Assembly: GCA_902799965.1 (NCBI GenBank)
Contig: CADCCO010000001.1
Coordinates: forward strand, 1-64,000
From: an uncultured Spirochaetaceae bacterium
GTDB lineage: Bacteria; Spirochaetota; Spirochaetia; Treponematales; Treponemataceae
Reading direction: 5' to 3'
DNA length: 64,000 nt
Both the position numbers and the translations under genes were made by a program. A model generated the notes under the pieces. That model did not search any database. It worked only from the letters and a program-made list of their open reading frames with translations, and had not been told where the DNA came from. This document shows, piece by piece, positions 15,808 to 24,328 of the stretch. Positions within the stretch are counted from its first letter, which is position 1. Every line of letters starts with the position of its first letter.

Positions 15808-17000
15808 TCTTCAATATTATCAGAAATTCGCGGCTTTTTCAAGACGGCGCAAATGGCGGCCTTTAGCTCCTTTAAGCCCGCGCCGCTTTTGGCGCTGATT
15901 TCCAGCGCGTCGGGAAAGTCCGCGCGCAAGGCGGCGACTTGTTGGCTAGCCAAAACCGCCGGGGCCGCCGCGCCGTTTTGGTTAACGGTAATTGCCGGGG
16001 CCGCCGCGCCTTCTTCCAGCGCGTCGATTTTGTTCAAGGCCACAAGCGCCTTCTTTTGGTCGGCGCCGATTTCTTGCAAGACCGCTCGGACTGTCCGCGC
16101 CTGCTCAAGAGCGTTGGGGTCGCTTGCGTCAATCACGATTAAAAGCGCGTCGGCGAGCGCGGCTTCTTCCAGCGTGGACTTGAACGCGTCTATCAATTGG
16201 TGGGGAAGGTTTGAGATAAAGCCGACCGTGTCGGTCAAAAGAATTTGCTCGTCTGCGATTTTAACCCGCCGCGTAAGCGGGTCGAGCGTGGCGAAAAGCT
16301 TGTTTTCCACAAGCGCGTCGCTTCCCGTGAGCGCGTTTAAAAGCGAAGACTTTCCGGCGTTGGTGTAGCCGCAAAGCGCGACCGAGGGCAGGGGAATCTT
16401 TTGCCGCCTTTTCCGTTGGACGGCGCGGTTTTGCCTTACCTTGGAAAGCTCCGCTTTTAGCTGCTGAATCTTCAGGCGGGTTTGGCGGCGGTCCAGCTCC
16501 AATTGCTTTTCGCCCGCGCCCTTCGCGCCGTAATTTCCTCCGCGCTGGCGGGCAAGGTCGCCGTACATATGGGCCAGACGGGGCAGGGAATATTCCAGAC
16601 GGGCCAGCTCCACTTGCAAGACGGCTTCGCGAGTGCGGGCGCGGCTTGCGAAAATGCGGATTATCACTTCCTGCCTGTCAAAGACCGGAAGGTCAGCCAG
16701 CTTTTCCCAGTTGCGCTGCTTTGTCGGGTCAAGCTCCCAGTCCATTATTATGCAGTCGGCTTCGGCGCAGGCGGCCGCCTCGCAGATTTCCTTTGCCTTT
16801 CCGCTTCCCATTCCGTAGGCGGGCTGAACGTCAAGGCGGCTCAAAATCGTTTGTCCCGCCTCTTCCATTCCAAGCGTCCAAATTAGCCCCTGCAATTCTG
16901 AAAGGCCGCCGGGGTTTTCCGCCAACGGAAGGCCGACCAAAAAGGCCCGCGTCTTTTTGCTTTCTTCCGCCTGAACTTCATACATCTTTTTCACGGGCAT
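15804..17000 (-). CDS. hflX: HflX-family ribosome-associated GTPase
   Basis: About 398 aa. The N-terminal HflX domain contains GMGSGKAKEI and the QRGGNYGAKGAGEKQLELDRR block. The G domain has G1 GYTNAGKSSLLNAL, G3 TDTVGFISNLPHQLIDAFKSTLEEA and G4 NKID. Known HflX proteins split stalled ribosomes. A Gly/Ala/Pro insert lies between G4 and the C-terminus. The start is uncertain: a minus-strand TATAAT (17006-17001) touches ATG 17000, so if that box is a real -10 the in-frame ATG at 16985 is the start. It heads an operon with the FliL-like, membrane, sigma and anti-sigma genes. Confidence 0.9.
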   Translation of the reverse strand: MPVKKMYEVQAEESKKTRAFLVGLPLAENPGGLSELQGLIWTLGMEEAGQTILSRLDVQPAYGMGSGKAKEICEAAACAEADCIIMDWELDPTKQRNWEKLADLPVFDRQEVIIRIFASRARTREAVLQVELARLEYSLPRLAHMYGDLARQRGGNYGAKGAGEKQLELDRRQTRLKIQQLKAELSKVRQNRAVQRKRRQKIPLPSVALCGYTNAGKSSLLNALTGSDALVENKLFATLDPLTRRVKIADEQILLTDTVGFISNLPHQLIDAFKSTLEEAALADALLIVIDASDPNALEQARTVRAVLQEIGADQKKALVALNKIDALEEGAAAPAITVNQNGAAAPAVLASQQVAALRADFPDALEISAKSGAGLKELKAAICAVLKKPRISDNIEE

Positions 17001-17115
17001 ATTATAGCGCGAAAGCAACCGAAATTGGAAGAAAACGCACGGGCGGCAGGCGGCTTGCTCCCAGTGCGTCGCTTACGCTTCGCTTTCAACGCGTTTTTTT
17101 TTACCTATTTGCCTA

Positions 17116-17144
17116 TTGAATCGCGCTAAAAATGCCGATATTAT
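17116..17144 (+). promoter_or_regulatory. Promoter for the 795-aa membrane protein gene
   Basis: TTGAAT (17116-17121), 17-nt spacer, TATTAT (17139-17144). The ATG is 12 nt further on with a weak AAGAAG between, so the leader would be very short. Confidence 0.5.
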
Positions 17145-17156
17145 AAGAAGATAACC

Positions 17157-19544
17157 ATGACTAGCGGGCAAAAGACGGCCTTAAGCCTTTTGATTTCAGT
17201 TCTCCTCTTTGGCGCCTTTGCGGCGGCGGCCTTCGCGGGCTTGTTTTCCGCGATTGACGCGCGCTTTTACGAGCCTGCCAAAATTTCTGGAATCAACAAA
17301 AAGCTTGACGGCGTTTGCTTGGCTTGCGACGAATACTTAAAGACGCTTGGAGAGCGCTTTGCGCTTGGCGAAAATTCCTTTTTAAAAAATCCCGCCGTCA
17401 AAAGCTACGTTGAGTCGCGGCCGTCCGAAAGCGACGCGCTCGCGCGCTCTGAGGCCTTGGGCGAGCTTAGGGCCTCGACGCAGGGCTTTTTGGGCTTTCG
17501 CGTCTTGGACAAAAACCAAAATTCAATTCATTACTCAACGTTTAAGAACGACGTTTTGCGCCGCGACGAAAAAAACAATTTGACGGCCTACAAAAATTAC
17601 TTGGACTTGGAAACGCCGTCAGGCCAAAAAGAAATTCAATCGCAAACGATTTCTTGCCAAGACGCGCAGGGCGACTTGGCCGCCGGACAAAAGATTTTCT
17701 TTGACAGCGAAAACCGCATAGTTTTTTCTTTTCCGCTTTACGACAAGTATTCCGTCTTTAGGGGAACGGCGCTCTTTTACGAAAGCGCCTTGGACTTTTC
17801 AAACTTTTTGCTTAAGCGCAACTTGATTTCGATTGGCGACGGCGCCCGCTTTTTTTCAAACGGAAAGGCCGGCTCCGATTCTGTTTGCGGCTTTGTTTTT
17901 GGGCTTCCTTCCGTCAGCCAAGCCGTTCTTGAAGAATTTGAAGGCAGCCTTTTGGATTCTTGGCGCGAAAATTCCGGCGGAGCGGCGCGGCTCTTTGCGA
18001 TTGACGAAAGCCAAAAGAATTTTTGGGTGGCAATAAGCGAGCGCTCGGTGTCAGGCGTTTTTGCCTGCGGAATTTACAACGACGAAATTTTTTCACTTTC
18101 CTTCGCGGCGCGCGTTTTGATTTTGGCCTGCGTTTTTGTTTCGCTTTTCTTGATTGTCTTTTTGCTGCTCAACTTGCGCCGCGACGACGAAACGGTCATT
18201 CGCGAGCGCATAAAAGCCATGCAGCTTGGCGTGGTTGACGAATACCTTTCCAAAAAAGAGTCGCTTGACTGGGAAACGGTGTCGGGCCGCCGCGAGGCCG
18301 TTACAAAGGAAATCGTGCAAAGCTTGGGCCGCCGCGGAAAAAAACATTCGGCGCAAGTGGAGGCTTTGATAAACCGCAGTTGGGACGAGCTTTTTGCCGC
18401 GATGAATTTGCGGCCCAACGGCGCGAACGAAGGCGGCCTTGAGAACGCCCAAGAAATAAAGGCTATGCTGCAAGAGATTTTGTCGAGCGGCGCCATAAAG
18501 GTTCAAGCCGTCGCTCCGGTCGCCCCCGCGAGAGCAAGCGCCGCCGTTCCAAGCGCGCCTGCAGCCCGCCCCCAAAGCCCCGCGCCTGTTGAAGAGCTTG
18601 AAGAAGTTGAAGAACTTGAAGAAGTTGCGCCTCTTGAATCAGTTGATGGACATGAAAATGATGCGCCTGCCGTTCTGGAATCTCCGCTTGAAGCCCAACC
18701 TGTAGAAGAGCTTGAAGAGATAGAAGAATCCGCCCCCGCCGCGCCCAAAAGCGACGACGGCATACTTTCCCTTTTGAACATAGACGACGACGCGCCAAAA
18801 CATTCGCCCGACGAAATGCATGACATAAGCGAAGACGTTGGCTCCGACTTTTTTGCCGTGCATGAAAAGCGCGAGGAAGGGCGGCGCGGGCAAGACTCTT
18901 CCCATGACAAAAGCTACGATCCCTTCTTTACCGTGCGCGACGCGTTTGAGCCAAACGACGAGACCGAAAAGCTGGTTCAAAATTTCAGCATTGTCAATCC
19001 CAGCTTCAAGGACCTTGACGCGCGCAACGACGAGCAGACTTTGAACGGAACCTTTGAGGAAGACAAAAAAAATCTTGTCAAAGACGTTCCCCTGGAAGAG
19101 TTTGGCGTGCAGGCCCAAAAAGAAAAAGAGGAATTTTCGGAAGCCCTTGAATTCGGCGCGCCAAAAGCGGTCGACCAAGACGACGGCTTTGACGTTGCCT
19201 CAACGTTCACGACCGAAAAGCCCCGCTTTGAGCGCTCGCCGCTAGCGTTTTTTGCCGGCGAAAAGCCGAGCGCCCAAAAGCCCCAAGACGGCCAAAAAAG
19301 CCAAGAAGAGCGGGCGAAAACTTTGGAAGCCTCGTCCGCCATTCCCATTTCGGGACAAAGCTCCTTTATGTTCTCCTCGTTCGGACAAAATTCGATTTTC
19401 AAAGAATTGCAAAAGGCGGACTCAAACGCCATCACGCAGGGCGCGGACGGGGTTTTCTCAATCGCGGGCGATTTGGAAACTTCGGATTTTGTCCAAGACA
19501 ATTCCTTCAAGCGCCTCGTCGATTCTGTATTGAACAACGCGTAA
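17157..19544 (+). CDS. Large sensor-like membrane protein with acidic disordered tail, unknown function
   Basis: 795 aa. Transmembrane helix 1 (about residues 7-30), an extracytoplasmic region of about 280 residues resembling a Cache/PAS-like sensor in outline (FRVLDKNQNSIHYSTF, SENRIVFSFPLYDKYSVFRGT), transmembrane helix 2 (about 317-340), a helical cytoplasmic segment (350-430) and a long low-complexity tail rich in Glu, Ala, Pro and Asp with EELEEVEELEEV-like repeats. No kinase, GGDEF, HAMP or methyl-accepting motif is seen. The layout suggests a chemoreceptor-like or regulatory protein peculiar to treponemes, but I do not recognise the family. Confidence 0.6.
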   Translation: MTSGQKTALSLLISVLLFGAFAAAAFAGLFSAIDARFYEPAKISGINKKLDGVCLACDEYLKTLGERFALGENSFLKNPAVKSYVESRPSESDALARSEALGELRASTQGFLGFRVLDKNQNSIHYSTFKNDVLRRDEKNNLTAYKNYLDLETPSGQKEIQSQTISCQDAQGDLAAGQKIFFDSENRIVFSFPLYDKYSVFRGTALFYESALDFSNFLLKRNLISIGDGARFFSNGKAGSDSVCGFVFGLPSVSQAVLEEFEGSLLDSWRENSGGAARLFAIDESQKNFWVAISERSVSGVFACGIYNDEIFSLSFAARVLILACVFVSLFLIVFLLLNLRRDDETVIRERIKAMQLGVVDEYLSKKESLDWETVSGRREAVTKEIVQSLGRRGKKHSAQVEALINRSWDELFAAMNLRPNGANEGGLENAQEIKAMLQEILSSGAIKVQAVAPVAPARASAAVPSAPAARPQSPAPVEELEEVEELEEVAPLESVDGHENDAPAVLESPLEAQPVEELEEIEESAPAAPKSDDGILSLLNIDDDAPKHSPDEMHDISEDVGSDFFAVHEKREEGRRGQDSSHDKSYDPFFTVRDAFEPNDETEKLVQNFSIVNPSFKDLDARNDEQTLNGTFEEDKKNLVKDVPLEEFGVQAQKEKEEFSEALEFGAPKAVDQDDGFDVASTFTTEKPRFERSPLAFFAGEKPSAQKPQDGQKSQEERAKTLEASSAIPISGQSSFMFSSFGQNSIFKELQKADSNAITQGADGVFSIAGDLETSDFVQDNSFKRLVDSVLNNA

Positions 19545-19558
19545 AATTCCTGTAGAAT
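19530..19558 (+). promoter_or_regulatory. Promoter for the thioesterase gene, inside the end of the upstream gene
   Basis: TTGAAC (19530-19535, overlapping the last codons of the preceding gene), 17-nt spacer, TAGAAT (19553-19558). Seven nt separate the -10 from ATG 19566; the ATG at 19557 overlaps the -10 itself and so could not be used from this promoter. Confidence 0.6.
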
Positions 19559-19565
19559 GTTCCGC

Positions 19566-19967
19566 ATGAAAATAACGTCGGAACTAAAAGTGCGCACATA
19601 CGAGTGCGATTCATACGGACACGTGAACAACGCCGTCTACGTTAACTACCTTGAATTTGGCAGAATGGAATTTTTAAACGGAATCGGATTTGACTACAAG
19701 GGCGTTGTAGCGGCAGGCTATTACCTTTACATTTCGCATATCGACATTCACTACAAGGCGTCGGCCTTTTTGGGCGACCGTCTTTTCATCGACGCTGAGC
19801 CGGTTGAAATGGGCGCCGTAAAGGGAACGATTCATCAAGTGATTAGAAAAGAGGACGGAACCGTTTGCGCCGAGGCCGACGTGACATGGGCCAGCGTCAA
19901 CAAGGAAGGCCGCCCCTGCCGCCTGCCCAAAGAATACATGGTTCCCGGCCTTTCTCCTAGCGCTTAG
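19566..19967 (+). CDS. Hotdog-fold acyl-CoA thioesterase (YbgC/4HBT family)
   Basis: 133 aa single hotdog domain. The family block YECDSYGHVNNAVYVNYLEFGR carries the conserved Asp and His-Val-Asn-Asn of YbgC-type thioesterases, which hydrolyse acyl-CoA or acyl-ACP. Substrate is unknown. The start at 19566 (MKITSEL) is preferred to 19557 because a promoter lies just upstream. The stop overlaps the stop of the convergent gene by 4 nt (TTAG). Confidence 0.88.
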   Translation: MKITSELKVRTYECDSYGHVNNAVYVNYLEFGRMEFLNGIGFDYKGVVAAGYYLYISHIDIHYKASAFLGDRLFIDAEPVEMGAVKGTIHQVIRKEDGTVCAEADVTWASVNKEGRPCRLPKEYMVPGLSPSA

Positions 19968-21481
19968 CTGCCCAGGCAGCTTTGCATAAGCTGCGCGAAC
20001 AAATAGATGTGCTTGTAAACGCCAACGCCCAGTTCCTTTACCGGGTGGTCGGCGAACTTGTCCAATTCCTTCCAGTTGATTATCACTTCGCCCTTGGGCT
20101 TGGCGTAGTCTTCCAAAAGCGTTTTTGTTGTCTTTGCGATTGTAATCAAGTTCTTTGTGCCGTCAACGCACATCGCCTTGGCTTCGTCGTTCAAGTCGCC
20201 GATAAGGGTGCCGATGATGTTCTTGGCTTCCTTGTCGCGCTCCGCCCTTGGCATGTGGGTCTTGATGCGGCTTCCAACGTCCGCGTCTTCCGCAATCTTT
20301 GCATCAAAGGCAAGAACCGCGTCGCTGGATTCGATGAGCGCGTGGTAGGCGTTGGACATCGGCGCGGAAAGCGCTTGCGTAGACCAAGTTCCGCGAACCA
20401 AAACCAAGTCCGAAAATTCGCGCACATCCTTTTTAACAAAGTCAAGCAAAAAGGCCTTGTAGTAGTTGAGCGGCTGAACGTAGTCAAAGCTGCCCAAGCC
20501 CTTTCGCTCGTAAATGGCGGAATTTGTGGCCGTGTAGTTTGAAAGGCGCTCGACGGCCGTCGTACCGAAAATCTGCTCCAAAAGGCCGTCAATCTTGTTG
20601 TTCTGCTGCGCCAAGGCCAGCGAGTTGAGCGTCTTTTCCGCGTCGTTTCTGGTCTTGTCGATGAAAGCGTCCACGATTGGCTGCTCGTTGTAGCTAAAGT
20701 CAGGCATGTAGTTGGGGTCTTTGGTTATGACTTGAATCATCATTTCAAAGACGCGGCTAAGGCGGATTGAATTTATCTTGTTGCAAATCTTTGTCCAAAT
20801 GCCGGCGCTGACAGGCTCGTTGCCTTTTGTCTCTTTAAAGAACTTCATCATGTCTGTCCAGTCTTCGCGCTCCGGCAAAAGCCAGGCCACGGCGATAAAG
20901 TCCTTTAAGTCTTCGCCGATGTATTCGGCGTTGATTTTTTCAAATTTTGGCGTTGTCGTGAATTCGCCTTCGCGCAATGACGAGTCGAATTTTTTGAGCG
21001 TGAAGTAAAAGTCAAACGAGCAAAAGCTTTTGAAAATCATCAGCTTTCTGTAAAGGGCTTCTATGCGCGCTATTTTTTCGCCGTTGAAAATCTGCAGGAA
21101 CATGTCGATGTTTTGCCGCACTTCCGCGTCGACCTTTTCGACTGGCGTTCCCTGCGCCGCGGCCTTGATGTTTTCTTCCATGAGCGACTCGACGACTTCG
21201 TGCTCTTTTTCGTTGAGGGAATAGTTTATGGCCATCATCTTAAGGCGGTTGGCGTTTTCCTGCGCCATGAACATCGCCTTTGCGGGAAAGACGGCCTTGT
21301 AAATGTCATATAGAAGCTTTGCGAAAGAGGGAAGAACCTCGTCGTTTTTGTAAAAGTGGAAGCGGGCCTTTGAAAGAGCCTTAGATATTTGCTTTATGCG
21401 CCGCTTTTTTTCTGCGTCCGGATCGTCCGACTTGAACAAGGACGAAAATAATTTTGCGAAAAAACTTTGTGACTCTGCCAT
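19964..21481 (-). CDS. Spirochaete-specific protein of unknown function
   Basis: 505 aa, predicted soluble and mostly helical, with charged and aromatic residues throughout. No signal peptide, membrane segment, nucleotide-binding or catalytic motif is visible. From memory it resembles a family found in treponemes catalogued as DUF5312; this needs a profile search. It is transcribed alone: its promoter lies upstream and no minus-strand gene follows closely, the next feature being the convergent thioesterase gene. Confidence 0.65.
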   Translation of the reverse strand: MAESQSFFAKLFSSLFKSDDPDAEKKRRIKQISKALSKARFHFYKNDEVLPSFAKLLYDIYKAVFPAKAMFMAQENANRLKMMAINYSLNEKEHEVVESLMEENIKAAAQGTPVEKVDAEVRQNIDMFLQIFNGEKIARIEALYRKLMIFKSFCSFDFYFTLKKFDSSLREGEFTTTPKFEKINAEYIGEDLKDFIAVAWLLPEREDWTDMMKFFKETKGNEPVSAGIWTKICNKINSIRLSRVFEMMIQVITKDPNYMPDFSYNEQPIVDAFIDKTRNDAEKTLNSLALAQQNNKIDGLLEQIFGTTAVERLSNYTATNSAIYERKGLGSFDYVQPLNYYKAFLLDFVKKDVREFSDLVLVRGTWSTQALSAPMSNAYHALIESSDAVLAFDAKIAEDADVGSRIKTHMPRAERDKEAKNIIGTLIGDLNDEAKAMCVDGTKNLITIAKTTKTLLEDYAKPKGEVIINWKELDKFADHPVKELGVGVYKHIYLFAQLMQSCLGS

Positions 21482-21489
21482 AACGTTTT

Positions 21490-21518
21490 ATTTTAATGAA
21501 TGGAAAGAAAATGTTCAA
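21490..21518 (-). promoter_or_regulatory. Promoter for the 505-aa protein gene
   Basis: Minus strand: TTGAAC (21518-21513), 17-nt spacer, TAAAAT (21495-21490), then 8 nt and the ATG at 21481. No Shine-Dalgarno sequence. Confidence 0.6.
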
Positions 21519-21542
21519 GCCCGCGCGTTCAGCGCGTTCCGC

Positions 21543-21571
21543 TTGCAATCTTGTCCTAAAAGCGTTATAAT
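21543..21571 (+). promoter_or_regulatory. Promoter of the purine-receptor/ABC transporter operon
   Basis: TTGCAA (21543-21548), 17-nt spacer and a perfect TATAAT (21566-21571). The leader is about 28 nt and carries GGAGG (21590-21594) 11 nt before the ATG, so this gene uses a conventional ribosome site. Confidence 0.7.
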
Positions 21572-21605
21572 CTTTGCATTCATATCCACGGAGGATTATT
21601 CTATT

Positions 21606-22715
21606 ATGAAAAAAATCGCAATCATAGCTCTTGCCGCGGCCGCTTTTGTCGCGCTTGCCGGATGCTCAAAAAAGGAGGCCGTCAAAAATGCTTCGTCTGA
21701 CGGCCGCCCCACAATCCGTCTTGTGACTGACGCGACCGGAATCGACGACAAGTCCTTTAACGCGGCCGCTTGGCGCGGAATCGTTGAGTTCTACGGAGAA
21801 AGCGTAGAGAACGCCAAGAGCCGCGGAACCTTGTACGACATCGTCACTTGCCAGACTCAGGACCAGTATCTTCCCACGCTCAAGCAGTTGGCAGACGAGG
21901 GCTACGACATCATTTGCGCCACTGGATTCACGTTCTCTGACGCGATTACCGAAATCGCCGACGAATATCCGGAGCAAAAATTTGTGATTGTTGACGTTGA
22001 CTGGGTCGGACGCCCCAACGTCAAGGAATTTGTCTTCCACGAAGAGGAAGGCTCTTACTTGGTCGGACTTGCCGCCGCCTTGCAGGCGCAGGAAGACGGA
22101 ATCGCCAATCCCAAGTTCGGCTTTATCGGCGGCGTTCCCGGCTCCACAATCACAAAATTCGAGATGGGCTATATTCAGGGAATCAAGGCCGTTTACCCCA
22201 AGGCCGAATTCTTCGACTATTACGCCAACGACTGGGGAAAGCCCGAATTGGCCAAGACCCAGGCAAAGAACTGGTACAACATGGGCGTGTACGCAATCTT
22301 CTCGGCGGCCGGCGGAACCGGAAACGGAACCATCGCGCAAGCCAAGGAAATGCGCTACGCCGGAAAGAACGTTTGGGCCATCGGCGTTGACTCCGACCAG
22401 TACGAAGACGGCGTTTACGCGGAAGGCAAGTCAGCCGTCCTCACTTCCATGATCAAGCGCGTGGAGACTTCTTTGTTGATTGCCTTGAACGATTTCGCCG
22501 AAGGAAAGTTTGCCGGCGGCGTGGTCAACCTTTCGCTCAAGGACGGCGGCGTTGACTACTCAAAGGCCAACAAGGCCCTTAACATAAAGGTAATCGACGC
22601 GATTGAGGCGGCCAAAAAGGACATCGTTTCCGGCGCCGTCAAAATTTACCCCACATACAAGGAAGCCTTGGCCCAGGGAATCGCTCCCGCCGGCCTTGGC
22701 GCGATTGACGACTAA
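21606..22715 (+). CDS. BMP-family purine-nucleoside-binding lipoprotein (TmpC/PnrA type)
   Basis: 369 aa. Signal peptide with lipobox LAGC (Cys at about residue 19) followed by a BMP/PnrA substrate-binding fold: VTDATGIDDKSFNAAAW near the N-terminus, FVIVDVDW, FIGGVPGSTITKFEMGYIQG, FSAAGGTGNG and AIGVDSDQYEDG. Treponema pallidum TmpC/PnrA binds purine nucleosides. A strong promoter and GGAGG suggest high expression, and the ABC ATPase and two permease genes follow. The ORF is open to 21396, but the lipoprotein start at 21606 is clear. Confidence 0.93.
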   Translation: MKKIAIIALAAAAFVALAGCSKKEAVKNASSDGRPTIRLVTDATGIDDKSFNAAAWRGIVEFYGESVENAKSRGTLYDIVTCQTQDQYLPTLKQLADEGYDIICATGFTFSDAITEIADEYPEQKFVIVDVDWVGRPNVKEFVFHEEEGSYLVGLAAALQAQEDGIANPKFGFIGGVPGSTITKFEMGYIQGIKAVYPKAEFFDYYANDWGKPELAKTQAKNWYNMGVYAIFSAAGGTGNGTIAQAKEMRYAGKNVWAIGVDSDQYEDGVYAEGKSAVLTSMIKRVETSLLIALNDFAEGKFAGGVVNLSLKDGGVDYSKANKALNIKVIDAIEAAKKDIVSGAVKIYPTYKEALAQGIAPAGLGAIDD

Positions 22716-22722
22716 CGCGGAC

Positions 22723-22751
22723 TGTCATCCCGAACTTGTTTCGGGATCTGT
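22723..22751 (+). repeat. GTCATCCCGAAC-type hairpin between lipoprotein and transporter genes
   Basis: 22727-22734 (ATCCCGAA) pairs perfectly with 22740-22747 (TTCGGGAT) across a CTTGT loop, 8 bp. The surrounding GTCATCCCGAACTTG string resembles a short palindromic repeat I recall from many bacterial genomes. A related GTCATTCCGAACTCG occurs at 43459. Placed directly after the binding-protein stop, it could protect the upstream mRNA or attenuate the downstream genes. Confidence 0.6.
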
Positions 22752-22786
22752 CCGCGACTGCTTTGTTTTTGGGAGGGCGCGCTAAA

Positions 22787-24328
22787 GTGGAAAACACGCA
22801 ACTTGAATGGGCGGTTGAAATGCTGGGAATAACAAAAGCGTTCCCGCATGTGGTCGCCAACGACAACGTCACTTTGCGCGTCAAGAAGAATGAAGTCCAC
22901 GCCCTTTTGGGCGAAAACGGAGCCGGAAAGAGCACGCTTATGTCCGTTCTTTTTGGCTCCTACTTGCCGGATTCCGGCGTAATAAAAATCAACCAAAAAG
23001 AAGTTCATTTAAAAAATCCAAACGACGCGACCGCTTTGGGAATCGGAATGGTTCACCAGCATTTTAAATTGGTCCAAAACTACACGGTCGCCGAAAACAT
23101 CGTCTTGGGCGCGGAGCCAAAAACGCGCTGGGGCCTTTTGGACATGCGCAAGGCCAAAAAAGAAGTCCAGGCGCTGAGCGACCTCTACGGCCTTAAAGTA
23201 AATCCCGACGACAAAATCCAAGACATAACCGTCGGCATGCAGCAGCGGGTTGAAATACTGAAAGTCCTTTACCGCAAGGCCGACATAATAATTTTTGACG
23301 AGCCGACGGCGGTTCTTACCCCGCAAGAAATCGACGAGCTTATGGACATAATCCGCCTTCTTCAAAAAGAAGGAAAGACTATTTTGCTCATCACCCACAA
23401 GCTTAACGAAATCAAGGCCGTCGCCGGCCGCTGCTCGATTTTGCGTCGCGGTAAAATGATTGACACCGTTGACGTTTCCAAAACAAGCGAAGAAGAATTG
23501 GCCGAGCTTATGGTGGGCCGCGCGGTAAATTTTAAAATAGAAAAGGCGCCTGCAAAAGTCGGAGAGGCGGTTTTAAGGATAGAGAACTTGCGCGTCCAAA
23601 ATTCGCGCGGCTTTCCGGCCGTTGACGGCCTTAGCCTGGAAGTCCGCGCTGGAGAAATTCTTGGAGTGGCCGGCGTTGACGGAAACGGCCAGAGCGAGCT
23701 TTGCGCCGCGCTCACGGGCTTGGCAAAGCCTGAATCCGGAAAGATAATCTTTAACGGAAATGACATCACAAACTTTTCTGTCCGCGCGCGCATAGAGGCC
23801 GGCATGGCAAGCGTAAGCGAGGACCGCCGCCGATACGGGCTTGTGTCTGAATTCACCGTTGGCGAAAACGCCGCCTTAAAGAATTACTACAAAAAGTTCG
23901 TTAAGAACAAAATATTTTTGGACAAGGCCGCCATGCAAAAAAACGGCGAGGCGCTTTCAAAGGCCTTTGACATTCGCGGCGGCGAAGGCGGCGGCGAGGC
24001 TGGCGGAATGTCCGGGGGCAACCAACAAAAATTGATAATCGCGCGCGAGCTTAGCATGAACGCAAGCCTTTTGATTTTCGCGCAGCCCACGCGCGGCTTG
24101 GACGTGGGCGCGATTGAGTTTGTCAGAAAAAAAATCGTCGAGGCGCGCGATTCCGGCAAGGCCGTCCTTTTGGTCAGCTTTGAGCTTGACGAAATCATGA
24201 ACCTTTGCGACCGAATAGCCACGATTTCAAAAGGCAAGATTGTCGGCGTTTACAAGGCCGGCCAAGTGAACGAGCGGCAAATCGGAATGATGATGGCCGG
24301 AAAGTCTTTTGAGGGGGCAGGCGAATGA
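22787..24328 (+). CDS. ABC transporter ATP-binding protein, duplicated nucleotide-binding domains (nucleoside uptake)
   Basis: About 513 aa with two fused ABC domains, the arrangement of sugar and nucleoside importers of the BMP type (YufO/NupO-like). Domain 1 has Walker A GENGAGKST, the signature-like VGMQQRVEIL and Walker B IIIFDEPTAVL. Domain 2 has degenerate Walker A GVDGNGQSEL, signature MSGGNQQKL and a Walker B-region FAQPTRGLDVG. The GTG start at 22787 is preferred because GGGAGG lies 9 nt upstream; a longer frame would run through the hairpin repeat. Its stop overlaps the next gene by 4 nt. Confidence 0.92.
   Translation: MENTQLEWAVEMLGITKAFPHVVANDNVTLRVKKNEVHALLGENGAGKSTLMSVLFGSYLPDSGVIKINQKEVHLKNPNDATALGIGMVHQHFKLVQNYTVAENIVLGAEPKTRWGLLDMRKAKKEVQALSDLYGLKVNPDDKIQDITVGMQQRVEILKVLYRKADIIIFDEPTAVLTPQEIDELMDIIRLLQKEGKTILLITHKLNEIKAVAGRCSILRRGKMIDTVDVSKTSEEELAELMVGRAVNFKIEKAPAKVGEAVLRIENLRVQNSRGFPAVDGLSLEVRAGEILGVAGVDGNGQSELCAALTGLAKPESGKIIFNGNDITNFSVRARIEAGMASVSEDRRRYGLVSEFTVGENAALKNYYKKFVKNKIFLDKAAMQKNGEALSKAFDIRGGEGGGEAGGMSGGNQQKLIIARELSMNASLLIFAQPTRGLDVGAIEFVRKKIVEARDSGKAVLLVSFELDEIMNLCDRIATISKGKIVGVYKAGQVNERQIGMMMAGKSFEGAGE

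Noticed and set aside
5104-17067. GCTCCCAGT string at three intergenic places (5104, 7853, 17058)
   Set aside because: It also occurs inside the hflX coding sequence (16733-16741) and is short; not enough to call a repeat family by itself.
18590-18730. Possible tandem-repeat array in the acidic tail of the 795-aa protein
   Set aside because: Only a few imperfect GAAGAAGTTGAAGAACTT-like units; better seen as low-complexity coding than as a repeat locus.
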